From Verrucomicrobiota bacterium (GTDB taxonomy: Bacteria; Verrucomicrobiota; Verrucomicrobiia; Opitutales; Opitutaceae), in NCBI GenBank assembly GCA_023386835.1, contig JAEWIY010000145.1, positions 1 through 25,800 of the forward strand: a stretch of 25,800 nt of DNA, given 5' to 3'. Position numbers and translations under genes: made by a program. Of the stretch, positions 1 to 9,882 are shown piece by piece. Within the stretch, counting starts at the first letter, position 1. Each line of letters starts with the position of its first letter. Below the pieces are notes generated by a model. The model was given only the letters and a program-made list of their open reading frames with translations, did no database searches and was not told the DNA's origin.

Positions 1-1
1 G

Positions 2-3000
2 CTCGGCGCCGAGCTCGCGGCGGTCAAAACGGAGGACGACCTCTTCGCCACAACTCAACGACAGTTGGCCAACCGACCGCAGGACACCCCCTTCGCACTG
101 GTGTATCAGCTGGAGCAGGACGGCCGCGGGGCGAGGCTGGCTTGTGCTCATGGCGATCATTTGCCGCCGGGACGCCGGCCGGAGTTTTTTGAGGTTGATG
201 CTCCGGACGCGCCCTGGCCGATCCAGGAAATTCTCGAGCATCCGGGGGTCGTGGCGGTGCCGCTCGACCCGGACTTGGCGCCGGATGCGGCCGTGCCAAT
301 CCGGCAGGCCTTGGTCGCGCCAATCGGCCATCTTTCCGGGCCCAAGCCGGACGCTTTCCTCGTGGTTGGGCTGAATCCGTATCGCCCGCCGGACGCGGCT
401 TATCGCGGATTCGTATTCCTGCTGGCCGGACAGATCGCCGCCGCGCTGTCAAACATCCGGACGCTGGCGGAGGAACGGCGGCGCCTGGAGGCGCTGGCGG
501 AACTGGACCGGGCGAAGTCCGAGTTTTTCAGCAATGTCAGTCATGAGTTCCGCACGCCGCTGACTCTGATGCTCGGGCCGCTGGAGGAGTTGCTCACCAC
601 GGGTAGCGGTGAGCTCCGTCCCGCGGTGGCGGAACAGCTCCGGATGGCGCATCGCAACGGACGGCGACTGCTCCGGTTGGTGAATACGCTGCTCGATTTC
701 GCGCGGGTCGAGGCGGGGCGGTTGCACCCGCAGTTCGAACTCGTGGATGCGGCTGCGCTGACGGAGGAGTTCGCGGCCGTTTTCCGTTCAGTGGTGGAGA
801 ATGCCGGCCTCGAGTTCTCCGTCGACTGCGACCCGGGTCTGCCGGCACTCCGGCTCGATCGCGGGATGTGGGAGAAGATCATCTTCAACCTGCTCTCGAA
901 CGCGTACAAGTTCACGTTCCAAGGCGCGGTCCGGCTCTCGTTGCGACGCGAGGACGAACAGATCGTCCTCACTGTGCAGGATACGGGCGTGGGCATCCCG
1001 GCGGCGGAGCTGCCCAATCTGTTCAAGCGTTTTCACCGTGTCCACGGCAGCCGCAGCCGCACCCACGAAGGGACGGGAATCGGGCTCGCGTTGGTGCAGG
1101 AACTGGTGCGACTGCATGAGGGTGCCATCGACGTTCACAGCGAACAGGGGCAAGGCACCACCTTCAGCGTGCGGCTGCCGATCCGGAGCGAAGGCGACGC
1201 CTTCGCGGTGCCGGCCCGCCCGACGGAGCCATTGCTGGTGCCGGAAGAGCTCGCGCGTTGGTCCGCGCCCGTGGCCGCCCCGGCCGAGGCGAGTAACAAT
1301 GAGCCCGATACGAAGGGGCCTCGCGCCAGCATCCTGCTGGTCGACGACAACGCCGACATGCGCGCCTACCTCGAGCATCTGCTCGGGCCGGATTACGACG
1401 TGCATCTGGCGGCCGATGGTCAGGCGGCGCTGGAAATGCTGCGGGCCGGGAGCTTCGAACTCGTCCTGACCGACGTCATGATGCCGCGGCTCGACGGGCT
1501 CGGGCTGTTGCGCGCAATTCGAAGTGATCCCACGCTGCAACTGACGCCGGTGGTGCTCATTTCGGCGCGAGCCGGGGGTGAGGCGAGCGCGGAAGCGTTC
1601 GATGCGCGTGCCGACGATTACCTGGTCAAACCCTTCAGCGCCCGTGAACTGTTGTCACGCGTCCGGGCCCACGTGCACATGGCTCGTGTGCGCCGGCGGG
1701 AGCGTGAACTGACGCAGCAGGCAAAGGTGCAGTTGGCGCATGCGAACCTGCTCAGCGACATCAGCGCGCGGGTCGGCGGGCTGGAGCAGGAGTCGCAGAT
1801 TCTGCAGGTCGCCACTGAGATGCTGGGCCGGTACTTACAGGCCAGTCACTGCCACTTTATCGAAGCCTCCCCGCAGAACCCGGCGGAACTGCGGGTCAGC
1901 TACGACTGGCGTAGCTCGTCAACGACCGCGTCGGTGACGGGGAAGTTCTCCCTCGATGCTTACGGCACGCCAGAGTGGCGGCAGCAAATTCAGAACGGTC
2001 GGCTGGTGATCGAGAGCGTGGCCACCCATCCGCTGACGCAGGGCTTTGCCCAAGCCTACGAGGAACTGGGCATCCTGTCCTACTGCAGCGCCGCCATCCT
2101 GCGTGGTGGTGCGTGGGCCGCGTCGTTGGTGATCACGAGCCAAACGACGCGCGCCTGGAAGGAGGAGGAAGTGGCGCTGGTCGAGAACGTGGCGGCCCGC
2201 GTCTGGCCCTGGGTAGAGCGAGCCCGCGCCGAGGAGGCGTTGCGGGCGAGTGAGCAACAGCTGCACGGCATCCTGTCTCAGATCCCAGCCGGCGTTTACA
2301 CGACGGATCAGCGCGGACGCATCCAGTTTTACAATACCGCGGCGGCCGAGCTCTGGGGGCACGTTCCCGCGCTCGGTCAGGAGGGAGACACGGTTGTCCG
2401 AATTTGTCGGCCGGATGGAAGCCCCGCGAACACGCTGCCAAAGCCGGATGGGGCGCTTTCCCCACGGGACGAATTGATCCTGGAACGGGCGGATGGCACG
2501 CGGCGTCACGTTCTGGTCTATCCACAGCCGATTCGTGACAGCGCCGGCGAAACGACGGGTGCGGTCAACCTCCTCATCGACGTGACCGAGCAGAAGCGTC
2601 GGGAGCGGCACGATGCGGTCCTGGCGGAGCTGTCCCGGCGGCTGGCGCTGCTCGGCTCGGAGGTCGAGATTGTGCGCGAGACAACCCGGGTTGTGGGTGA
2701 ACACCTGGAAGTGGCGCGCTGCTATTTTGCGGAACCCGGCACTCAACCGGACACGATTGTCGTGCGCGACGACTGGGCCCGCGAGGGGGTTCCCAGCGTG
2801 GCGGGCGAATACGATCGGGCCGAGTTTGGTGCCATCGAGTGGTGGGAAGCGTGTCCTTCGCAGTCGAATGTCCTGACTGACGTGGTGTCGGACGAGCAGA
2901 CGAAACCGTACGCGGCACGCTTTCAGGCGCTCGGCATCCGCAGTTGTGTGCTCGTGCCGCACAGTCGCGACAAGCGGCTCGTTGCGCTCTTCATCGTGGC

Positions 3001-6000
3001 CGACGAGAAGCCACGCCGCTGGACCGACGACGAACTGGATTTGCTGGAGAACGTCACTGCGCGCGTGTGGCCCTTGGTGGAGCGGGCCCGTGCCGCGGCT
3101 GCCCTGCGAGAGAGCGAACATCGTTTCCGCAACATGGCGGAACACTCGCCCGTGATCATGTGGATCGCGGATGCGACGGGTTATTGTCACTACCTGAACA
3201 AGGCCTGGTACGACTATACCGGGCAGAGCGTGTCCGATTCGGCTGGATACGGGTGGCTGCAGGCGATCCACGTCGATGACCGAGCGCCGACCGAGGAAGC
3301 GTTGCTGGAGGCGGCGACTGCACGCCGGCCGTTGCGGCTTGAGTATCGAGTGCGAAGGGTGGACGGCGTCTATCGTTGGGCGTTGAATGCCGCGGCGCCC
3401 CGGTTTGGGCGCGACGGAGAGTTTCTCGGCTTCATCGGCTCGGTCATCGACATCACGGAGTCAAAAGAGGAGGAGCTGTCGGCCCAGGCTCGAGCGGATC
3501 GGGTGCGACTGGCGCTGGCCGCGTCAAACTCGGGCGACTGGAGCTGGGATGCGGCAACCGACATCGTGACGCTTTCGCCCCGCGCGGCGGACATCTTCGG
3601 AGTCGCACCGGGCCCGGTCATCACCTGGACCGCGCTCCGCGGACTCCTGGACGAACACGATGCGGAACGGGCGAGGCGCTCGGTCGAGCAGGCTCTCGTC
3701 ACGCGCAGCGACTACGACATTGAATATCGGATCCTGCGGCCGTTTGGCGGCGTGAGCTGGGTGGCCGCGCGCGGACGCGGCGTCTACAGCGAATCGGGTG
3801 AAGTGCTCGGCATGATCGGCGTCATCCAGGAGATCAACGGCCGGAAGCGCGCGGAGCAGGCTCTGCTCGATCGCGAGCAACGGATGAATCGGTTGATGTC
3901 GCTGATGCCGGCCGGCATCTACACGTGCGACGCACAGGGCCGGATCACGTTCTTCAACAAGCGCGCCGTCAACTTGTGGGGACGCGAACCCCTGCCGAAC
4001 ATGCCGTACGCCGAGTTCAGCGCGCAGCTTCCGTCCTATTCAGTGGAAGGCCGTCCGCTGCCCCTAGACCGGCGGCCGATGAGCGTGGCGCTGCGGGAGC
4101 GTCGCGGCTTCCGCGACGCCGAGTCCATTCTTGAACGGCCAGACGGGACGCGCTGGGTCATCAGCAACAATATCGACGCGCTGCACGATGGTGACGGCCG
4201 GTTCGCCGGAACGATCAGCGTCTTCCTCGACATCACCGAGCGGAAACGAGCGGAGAACCTGATCGCCGGTCAGAGCCGTGCGCTGCAACTCCTCGCGTCG
4301 GCCGCACCGTTGGAGGCTGTCCTGACGGAACTCGTGAGGACGATCGAACAGAACCACGAGGGCGTCGCAGGTTTTGTGATGCAGTACGACGCGACGCACC
4401 ACACCCTGCGTCACGGGGCCGCGCCGAGTCTGCCGGACGCTTACAACCGCGCCGTCGACGGAATCCCGGTCCGACCGGACGTCGGCACCTGCAGCCAGGC
4501 GGCCGCGCGCCGCCAACTGGTCATCACGCGCGATATCGAAAACGCGGCGTCCTGGGTGGGTCATCAGCAGCATCCGCTCGGCGTTGGGCTGCGAGCGGTG
4601 TGGTCGATGCCGATCCTCGGCAAGGGAGACGTGCTGCTGGGCACGATCGGCGGTTACTATCGTGAGTGCCGCGAGCCCTCCGCGGCAGAGCTCGCCACCA
4701 CGCGCTTTCTCGCGCGCACCGCGGCCATCTCGATTGAGCGCCACCGCGCTGAGGAAGCGGTGCGCGCGGCGGAGGCGCAACTGCGGCTGATCACCGACAT
4801 CTCCCCGGTCATGCTGACGCAGTGCGATGCGCAGCGCCGATTCATGTTCGCCAGCCGTGCCTACCTCGAGCGGCGGGGCCTGAAGGCGCAGGATGTCGTG
4901 GGGCGGAATTTTGCCGACGTGGTGGGGCCCGAGGCGTACGAGCAGATCAAGCCGTATGTGGACCTCGTGCTCGCGGGCGTGAGGGTGGATTACGAGATTG
5001 AGATTGAGTTCCCGCGCCTCGGACGTCGCTGGCTCAGCGTGTCACATGTGCCGGATCGTGATCCGGCGGGCGTTGTGCGCGGCTGGGTGACGGCGCTCAA
5101 CGACATCACGGAAAACAAGCGGGCCGACGCGGCCACACGGCAGCTGGCGGCCATCGTAGAATCGTCCGAGGACGCGATCATCAGCAAGTCGCTGGATGGA
5201 ATCATCACGAGCTGGAATCGTGGCGCCGAACGATTGTTTGGATACACCGCGATTGAGATGATCGGCCAGTCGATCCTGCGGATTGTGCCGCCGGACCGGG
5301 TGGGCGAGGAGCCGCGCATCGCCAGGGGCGTGCGGCAGGGTGAGCGTATTGACCATTTTGAGACAGTCCGTCTGCACCGGGACGGCCATCCGATCGATGT
5401 CTCCCTGACCGTGTCGCCAATTCGCGACGCGCAGGGGCGCACGGTGGGCGTGTCGAAGATCGCGCGCGACATCACCGAAAGGAAGCGCCAGGAGGAGGAA
5501 CTGCGGCGTCGCGAGCAGCTTTATCGCGGCATTGGTGAATCGATCAACTACGGCATCTGGGTGTGTGATGCCACCGGACGAAACGTCTATGCAAGCGAGT
5601 CGCTGCTGAAGCTGATTGGGCAGACCCAGGAGGAGTTTTCGGGCGACGGTTGGGTCCAGGCATTGCATCCCGACCAGCGTGAGACGACCGCACGGGATTG
5701 GGCCGCTTGCGTGAAGAGCGGCGCGGTGTGGGAAGCGGAGTACCTGTTGCAAGGCGCCGACGGGCAATGGCACCCGGTGCTCAGCCGCGGCGTGCCGGTG
5801 CGCGACGACCGTGGGCATGTCACGAGCTGGGCCGGCATCAATCTGGATGTGGCGGCGTACAAACGCGCCGAGGAGGCGCTGCGGCAAAGCGAAACGCGTT
5901 TCCGCGAGATCGCCGACAACATCCCGCTTTTCGCCTGGATGGCGGAGCCGGACGGGCGCGTTTACTGGTACAACCAGCGCTGGACAGAGTACACGGGCCT

Positions 6001-8431
6001 CCGGCTGGGGGACATGCCGACGAATGGCGACTGGAGCCTGGTGCATCCGGACCATCAGGAGCGGGTGCAGGAGCGATACCGGCAGATGTTCCGGGAGGGC
6101 AAAGTATGGGAGGACACGTTCCCGATGCGCGGCCGGGAAGGCGGCTACCGGTGGTTCCTTTCCCGCGCCGTGCCGATTCGGGATGAGTCGGGCGGGATTC
6201 GGCGCTGGTTCGGCACGAACACGGATATCACGGAGCTGCGGAGCGCGCAGGAGGTTCTGGCCGAGCGTACCCACATTTTGGAGACGCTGAATCGAGTGGG
6301 CAACGCGCTGGTGGCCGAGCTGGACCTCGAGCGTATTGTCCAGACGGTGACGGACGCAGGCCGCGAGGTGAGCCGGGCCGCGTTTGGCGCCTTCTATTTC
6401 AACGTGGTGAACGAGCGCGGCGAACGGCAGACGCTCTTCACCGTTTCGGGCGCCTCGCGGGAGGACCTGGCCGAATTGCGCCGCCTGCAGGGGTCCGAGC
6501 TGTTTGGGGCGCGGCTGCGCGACGCGGGGGTGGTGCGTTTGAACGACCTCAGCGACGAATGGTTCTGGGGCGACACCCCGGGCGAGAACCGGCTGAACAT
6601 CCGGAGCTTTCTGGCCGTCCCGGTGATCTCGCGCGCCGGTGAGTTGCTCGGCGGATTATGTTTCGGGCACGCGCGCCCAGGGATCTTTAACGACACGTCG
6701 GAAAAGATCCTCGCCGCGTTGGCCGCGCAGGCGGCGATCGCGATCGACAACGCCAACCTGTACGCTGCCCTGCAACGCGAGCTGGCGCAACAAAAGCGGG
6801 CTGACGCGGCTCTGCGCGCGAGCGAGCGGCAGCTCCGCCTCGTGACCGATCACGCGACCGTTTACCTGGTGCTGATCGACCGCGCGCACCGCTTCAAGTT
6901 TGCGAATCGCCCGTACGCGCAGCGCTTCGGTCGCGAGCCGTATGAAATCCTCGGCCTGCATGTGGCCGACATCGAGGGGCACGCGGCGTACGACCTGATC
7001 CGTCAGCACCTGCAACTCGCGTTGTCGGGACAACGGGTCGATTACGAGCTGGAGATTCCGTATCCGTCGCTCGGACCGCGTTGGATGCACATTGTGTACG
7101 TGCCGGAGCGTACGCTCGATGGCGAGGTGGTGGGCCTATTGGGGGTGTTGAATGACATCACGAGCCGGAAGCAGGTCGAGCGCGAGGTTGAGATCGCGCG
7201 CGACCGCGCCTTGGCGGCGTCGCGCGCGAAGGATGATTTCCTCGCGGCGCTCTCACATGAACTGCGGACGCCGCTGAATCCGGTGTTGCTGCTGGCAAGC
7301 GAGGCAGCGGAAAACGAAACGCTGGCGCCGGAGATTCGGGATTCGTTCCTGACGATCCGCAACAACGTCGAACTCGAGGCGCGCTTGATCGACGACCTGC
7401 TTGACCTGACCCGGATCTCGCGCGGCAAGCTCCCGCTCGATCTGCGGATCGTCGACGTTCACGCGATTGTGCACGCGGCCCTGGAAACGGTCGATGCCGA
7501 GGTGAACCAGAAGCAGCTTGACGTGGTGCTGAAGCTCGACCGCGCGCCGGCGCATGTTTGGGGCGATGCCGTCCGGTTGCAGCAGATCTTCTGGAACGTA
7601 CTGAAAAACGCGGTGAAATTCACCCCGGCTCGTGGGCGGCTCGAGGTGAGCAGCTTTGTGGATGTGGCCGCCGGGAGCGTGCAGGTACGCGTGACCGACA
7701 CGGGGATCGGGCTCACTTCAACCGAGCTCGCGCGGATCTTTGACGCGTTTGTGCAGGGCGATCATGCCGGGAGCGGTGGCTCGCACCGGTTTGGTGGTGT
7801 CGGCCTTGGGCTGGCGATTTCGCAGATGTTGGCGGAGCAGCACCACGGCACGATCCGGGCGGAAAGCCCGGGGCGCGACCAGGGGGCGACGTTCGTGATC
7901 GAGCTGCCGTTGGCCACGCCGGCGAGCGAACTGTCGCGACCGGAGGATCGGAAGGGGGGCGGCGATTCGGAGCCGGTTCTGATCGACGATGGCCCTGCGC
8001 GCCGCACGTCGAGGCCGCGCCGCGTTCTGCTGGTGGAGGATCATGAACCGACGCGCGTGACCTTGTCGCACGTGCTTTCGCGTCGTGGTTTGGTGGTGAC
8101 GTGTGCGGCGTCCTTGGCGGAGGCGCGGGAGACCGCGGCGAAAACGGAGTTCGACCTGCTCATCTCCGACATCGGCCTGCCCGACGGAAGTGGCTGCGAC
8201 CTCATGACCGAATTGTCCGCCGTGCGACCCATCGTTGGAATTGCCCTCTCCGGGTATGGGATGGAGGAGGACATTGCCCGCAGTCAACGGGCCGGGTTCC
8301 GGCAACACCTGACAAAGCCCGTGCGTGTTCAGTTGCTGGATCGCGCGCTCGCGGAGCTTTGGGCACTCTCCAGCCCCTCCAACGGCCGGGCCGACGCGCC
8401 CGGCGAGCCGGTCGGTTCGAACGGCCGGTGA
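2..8431 (+). CDS. Giant hybrid sensor histidine kinase with two kinase cores (5' end outside window)
   Basis: The frame is open to the left edge, so the start is missing. A TTG at 65 is possible but unlikely, because the residues before it read as the start of the GAF-like domain. Numbering from 65 = residue 1, the order is: GAF-like (1-145); HisKA with phospho-His H160 in SHEFRTPL; HATPase (266-372, DTGVGIP, GTGIGLAL); receiver with D470 in LTDVMMP and a KPF lysine; GAF (559-729); PAS; GAF (846-1012); three PAS; GAF (1399-1562); four PAS (1569-2059); GAF (2066-2242); PAS (2252-2369); second HisKA with H2398 in SHELRTPL; HATPase (2496-2616, DTGIGL, GVGLGLA); and a C-terminal receiver with D2702 in ISDIGLPDG. 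That makes nine PAS and five GAF by eye. There are no membrane segments, so it is probably cytosolic. No HPt domain or DNA-binding output domain is visible. Family knowledge says such proteins feed signals into a phosphorelay; the signals and partner are unknown. Its end converges on the glucosidase gene 25 bp away. Confidence 0.93.
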   Translation, partial: LGAELAAVKTEDDLFATTQRQLANRPQDTPFALVYQLEQDGRGARLACAHGDHLPPGRRPEFFEVDAPDAPWPIQEILEHPGVVAVPLDPDLAPDAAVPIRQALVAPIGHLSGPKPDAFLVVGLNPYRPPDAAYRGFVFLLAGQIAAALSNIRTLAEERRRLEALAELDRAKSEFFSNVSHEFRTPLTLMLGPLEELLTTGSGELRPAVAEQLRMAHRNGRRLLRLVNTLLDFARVEAGRLHPQFELVDAAALTEEFAAVFRSVVENAGLEFSVDCDPGLPALRLDRGMWEKIIFNLLSNAYKFTFQGAVRLSLRREDEQIVLTVQDTGVGIPAAELPNLFKRFHRVHGSRSRTHEGTGIGLALVQELVRLHEGAIDVHSEQGQGTTFSVRLPIRSEGDAFAVPARPTEPLLVPEELARWSAPVAAPAEASNNEPDTKGPRASILLVDDNADMRAYLEHLLGPDYDVHLAADGQAALEMLRAGSFELVLTDVMMPRLDGLGLLRAIRSDPTLQLTPVVLISARAGGEASAEAFDARADDYLVKPFSARELLSRVRAHVHMARVRRRERELTQQAKVQLAHANLLSDISARVGGLEQESQILQVATEMLGRYLQASHCHFIEASPQNPAELRVSYDWRSSSTTASVTGKFSLDAYGTPEWRQQIQNGRLVIESVATHPLTQGFAQAYEELGILSYCSAAILRGGAWAASLVITSQTTRAWKEEEVALVENVAARVWPWVERARAEEALRASEQQLHGILSQIPAGVYTTDQRGRIQFYNTAAAELWGHVPALGQEGDTVVRICRPDGSPANTLPKPDGALSPRDELILERADGTRRHVLVYPQPIRDSAGETTGAVNLLIDVTEQKRRERHDAVLAELSRRLALLGSEVEIVRETTRVVGEHLEVARCYFAEPGTQPDTIVVRDDWAREGVPSVAGEYDRAEFGAIEWWEACPSQSNVLTDVVSDEQTKPYAARFQALGIRSCVLVPHSRDKRLVALFIVADEKPRRWTDDELDLLENVTARVWPLVERARAAAALRESEHRFRNMAEHSPVIMWIADATGYCHYLNKAWYDYTGQSVSDSAGYGWLQAIHVDDRAPTEEALLEAATARRPLRLEYRVRRVDGVYRWALNAAAPRFGRDGEFLGFIGSVIDITESKEEELSAQARADRVRLALAASNSGDWSWDAATDIVTLSPRAADIFGVAPGPVITWTALRGLLDEHDAERARRSVEQALVTRSDYDIEYRILRPFGGVSWVAARGRGVYSESGEVLGMIGVIQEINGRKRAEQALLDREQRMNRLMSLMPAGIYTCDAQGRITFFNKRAVNLWGREPLPNMPYAEFSAQLPSYSVEGRPLPLDRRPMSVALRERRGFRDAESILERPDGTRWVISNNIDALHDGDGRFAGTISVFLDITERKRAENLIAGQSRALQLLASAAPLEAVLTELVRTIEQNHEGVAGFVMQYDATHHTLRHGAAPSLPDAYNRAVDGIPVRPDVGTCSQAAARRQLVITRDIENAASWVGHQQHPLGVGLRAVWSMPILGKGDVLLGTIGGYYRECREPSAAELATTRFLARTAAISIERHRAEEAVRAAEAQLRLITDISPVMLTQCDAQRRFMFASRAYLERRGLKAQDVVGRNFADVVGPEAYEQIKPYVDLVLAGVRVDYEIEIEFPRLGRRWLSVSHVPDRDPAGVVRGWVTALNDITENKRADAATRQLAAIVESSEDAIISKSLDGIITSWNRGAERLFGYTAIEMIGQSILRIVPPDRVGEEPRIARGVRQGERIDHFETVRLHRDGHPIDVSLTVSPIRDAQGRTVGVSKIARDITERKRQEEELRRREQLYRGIGESINYGIWVCDATGRNVYASESLLKLIGQTQEEFSGDGWVQALHPDQRETTARDWAACVKSGAVWEAEYLLQGADGQWHPVLSRGVPVRDDRGHVTSWAGINLDVAAYKRAEEALRQSETRFREIADNIPLFAWMAEPDGRVYWYNQRWTEYTGLRLGDMPTNGDWSLVHPDHQERVQERYRQMFREGKVWEDTFPMRGREGGYRWFLSRAVPIRDESGGIRRWFGTNTDITELRSAQEVLAERTHILETLNRVGNALVAELDLERIVQTVTDAGREVSRAAFGAFYFNVVNERGERQTLFTVSGASREDLAELRRLQGSELFGARLRDAGVVRLNDLSDEWFWGDTPGENRLNIRSFLAVPVISRAGELLGGLCFGHARPGIFNDTSEKILAALAAQAAIAIDNANLYAALQRELAQQKRADAALRASERQLRLVTDHATVYLVLIDRAHRFKFANRPYAQRFGREPYEILGLHVADIEGHAAYDLIRQHLQLALSGQRVDYELEIPYPSLGPRWMHIVYVPERTLDGEVVGLLGVLNDITSRKQVEREVEIARDRALAASRAKDDFLAALSHELRTPLNPVLLLASEAAENETLAPEIRDSFLTIRNNVELEARLIDDLLDLTRISRGKLPLDLRIVDVHAIVHAALETVDAEVNQKQLDVVLKLDRAPAHVWGDAVRLQQIFWNVLKNAVKFTPARGRLEVSSFVDVAAGSVQVRVTDTGIGLTSTELARIFDAFVQGDHAGSGGSHRFGGVGLGLAISQMLAEQHHGTIRAESPGRDQGATFVIELPLATPASELSRPEDRKGGGDSEPVLIDDGPARRTSRPRRVLLVEDHEPTRVTLSHVLSRRGLVVTCAASLAEARETAAKTEFDLLISDIGLPDGSGCDLMTELSAVRPIVGIALSGYGMEEDIARSQRAGFRQHLTKPVRVQLLDRALAELWALSSPSNGRADAPGEPVGSNGR

Positions 8432-8456
8432 CGCCGGAAACGCGGGTCGCCGGAGC

Positions 8457-9848
8457 TTAGTCCAGGACGGCTCCGTTGCTTCGGCACACCGTGCCGTACC
8501 AGCGGGCAGACTCTTTCAACGTCCGCCGCTGGGTTGCATAATCCACGTGAATGAGGCCGAACCGGTACTTGTATCCAAAGTTCCACTCGAAGTTATCGAA
8601 TAGGCTCCAGGCGAAGTAGCCGTCGATGCGGACGCCGTCCTGCAGCCCATCGCGCAGTCCCAGCAAGTGGCGGTGGAGATAGTCGATCCGATTGAAGTCC
8701 GGCACGCGCCCGTCCCGCGCCACCCAGTCGAGCCCGGCGAAACCGTTCTCGGTGATCACAACCGGTTTGCCGTAACGCTCGTACGGATGGCGGGCCGCCC
8801 ACCGCAAGAGCTGGGGTTCGATGGTCCAGTCGTTGTGACTCAGCGGACCACCGGCGGCGTACGGCACGCGTTCGATTCCGCCGTCGGCCGAGCGGCGCAC
8901 GGGAAAGGCCCGGTAATTGTTGGTTCCGAAGAAGTCGAGGGGCTGCGCGATCCGCCGCATGTCGGCGGCCGTGAAGCGCGGGGCGAACGCACCGTAAGCG
9001 CGCAATCCAGCTTCCGGATACTCGCCGCGGAACAGCGGATCGTTCCACCACGTGTGACTCCACACCGAGTCGGGACGAACCGTCTCCCATGCCTCCCGCG
9101 CGGCGGCGAGGTCGTCCGCGGAGTCGGTCGCTGGGTAAGGGATGTCGCCGGTGTGGGCCCAGCCGACCCGTGGTGGTGTCTTCGCGCGTTCCCGGATCAC
9201 CTGCACCGCGTCGCCGTGCGCGAGCAGCGTGTGATGCGCGGCCAACAGCACCTCCTGGAGCCCAAGGCGGTCGCCGGGCGCATGTTCCCCGGTGTGCAGG
9301 CCCAAGCCGATGAAGCACTGGGGTTCGTTGTGCGTCATCCAGTGGCTCACGCGATCTGAAAGCCGGTCCACGATCACTCGGGCATAGTCCGCAAACCACC
9401 GCGGGCTGTCCGGATTCAGCCAACCGCCCCGCAGATACAGTTCGTACGGGTAGTCCCAGTGGAAAAGGGTCACCCACGGTTGGATACCGGCTTCGAGCAG
9501 GGCATCCACCAAACGATCATAGAAGGCCAGGCCGGGCTCGTTGACCGCGCCGGTGCCCCCTGGGATGACGCGGGGCCAGGCGACGGAGAACCGGTACGCC
9601 TTCAGTCCAATCTCCTTCATCAACGCGACATCGTCGCGGAAGCGGTGGTAATGATCGCAGGCCACGTCGCCCGATTGCCGTTCCCAGATCCGATCGGGCC
9701 GGCGGCAGAGCATGTCCCAAACGGATGGCGCACGGCCGTCGCCCTGGGCGGCGCCTTCAATCTGGTAGGAGGACGTGGCGGCTCCCCAGGTGAATCCATC
9801 GGGAAACGCGGCTTTCGAAGCAGTGGAACAGGCGGGCGACTGTGTCAT
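8457..9848 (-). CDS. GH1 beta-glucosidase (glycoside hydrolase family 1)
   Basis: This 463-residue protein has the full length of a GH1 enzyme, which hydrolyses terminal beta-glucosides or beta-galactosides with retention. Visible marks are the N-terminal FPDGFTWGAATSSYQIEG segment, FHWDYP, the acid/base glutamate in MTHNEP (E175), the nucleophile in VITENG (E367), and the aglycone/sugar-binding segment FAWSLFDNFEW near the C terminus. THNEP is a mild variant of the usual TLNEP. No signal peptide is present, so it should act in the cytoplasm. I chose ATG at 9848 because it sits just before the family's conserved N terminus. A GTG at 9899 would add 17 residues and overlap the upstream transporter gene by 17 bp. 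It lies 34 bp behind the GPH symporter gene, so imported disaccharides are the likely substrates. The exact sugar cannot be read from the sequence. Confidence 0.95.
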   Translation of the reverse strand: MTQSPACSTASKAAFPDGFTWGAATSSYQIEGAAQGDGRAPSVWDMLCRRPDRIWERQSGDVACDHYHRFRDDVALMKEIGLKAYRFSVAWPRVIPGGTGAVNEPGLAFYDRLVDALLEAGIQPWVTLFHWDYPYELYLRGGWLNPDSPRWFADYARVIVDRLSDRVSHWMTHNEPQCFIGLGLHTGEHAPGDRLGLQEVLLAAHHTLLAHGDAVQVIRERAKTPPRVGWAHTGDIPYPATDSADDLAAAREAWETVRPDSVWSHTWWNDPLFRGEYPEAGLRAYGAFAPRFTAADMRRIAQPLDFFGTNNYRAFPVRRSADGGIERVPYAAGGPLSHNDWTIEPQLLRWAARHPYERYGKPVVITENGFAGLDWVARDGRVPDFNRIDYLHRHLLGLRDGLQDGVRIDGYFAWSLFDNFEWNFGYKYRFGLIHVDYATQRRTLKESARWYGTVCRSNGAVLD

Positions 9849-9882
9849 GGCTGGCTGGCTGGAAAGAGAAAACGGAATGCGA

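Noticed and set aside
1919..3271. Long antisense open frame (450 codons) opposite the kinase gene, with similar ones at 5042-6274 and 20327-21616
   Set aside because: High GC content keeps antisense frames open. The translations show no recognisable domain, and each lies over a clearly real gene on the other strand.
8432..8456. Possible terminator in the 25-bp gap between the convergent kinase and glucosidase genes
   Set aside because: The repeated CGCCGG copies are direct rather than inverted, so no stable stem forms.
8542..8551. TCCACGTGAA, resembling the core of a parS site
   Set aside because: It lacks the outer halves of TGTTTCACGTGAAACA, lies inside the glucosidase gene (encoding His-Val), and is far from parB.
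8593..9477. Alternative 294-codon frame within the glucosidase gene on the same strand
   Set aside because: Arginine/proline-rich translation with no domain, overlapping an intact GH1 gene with both catalytic glutamates.
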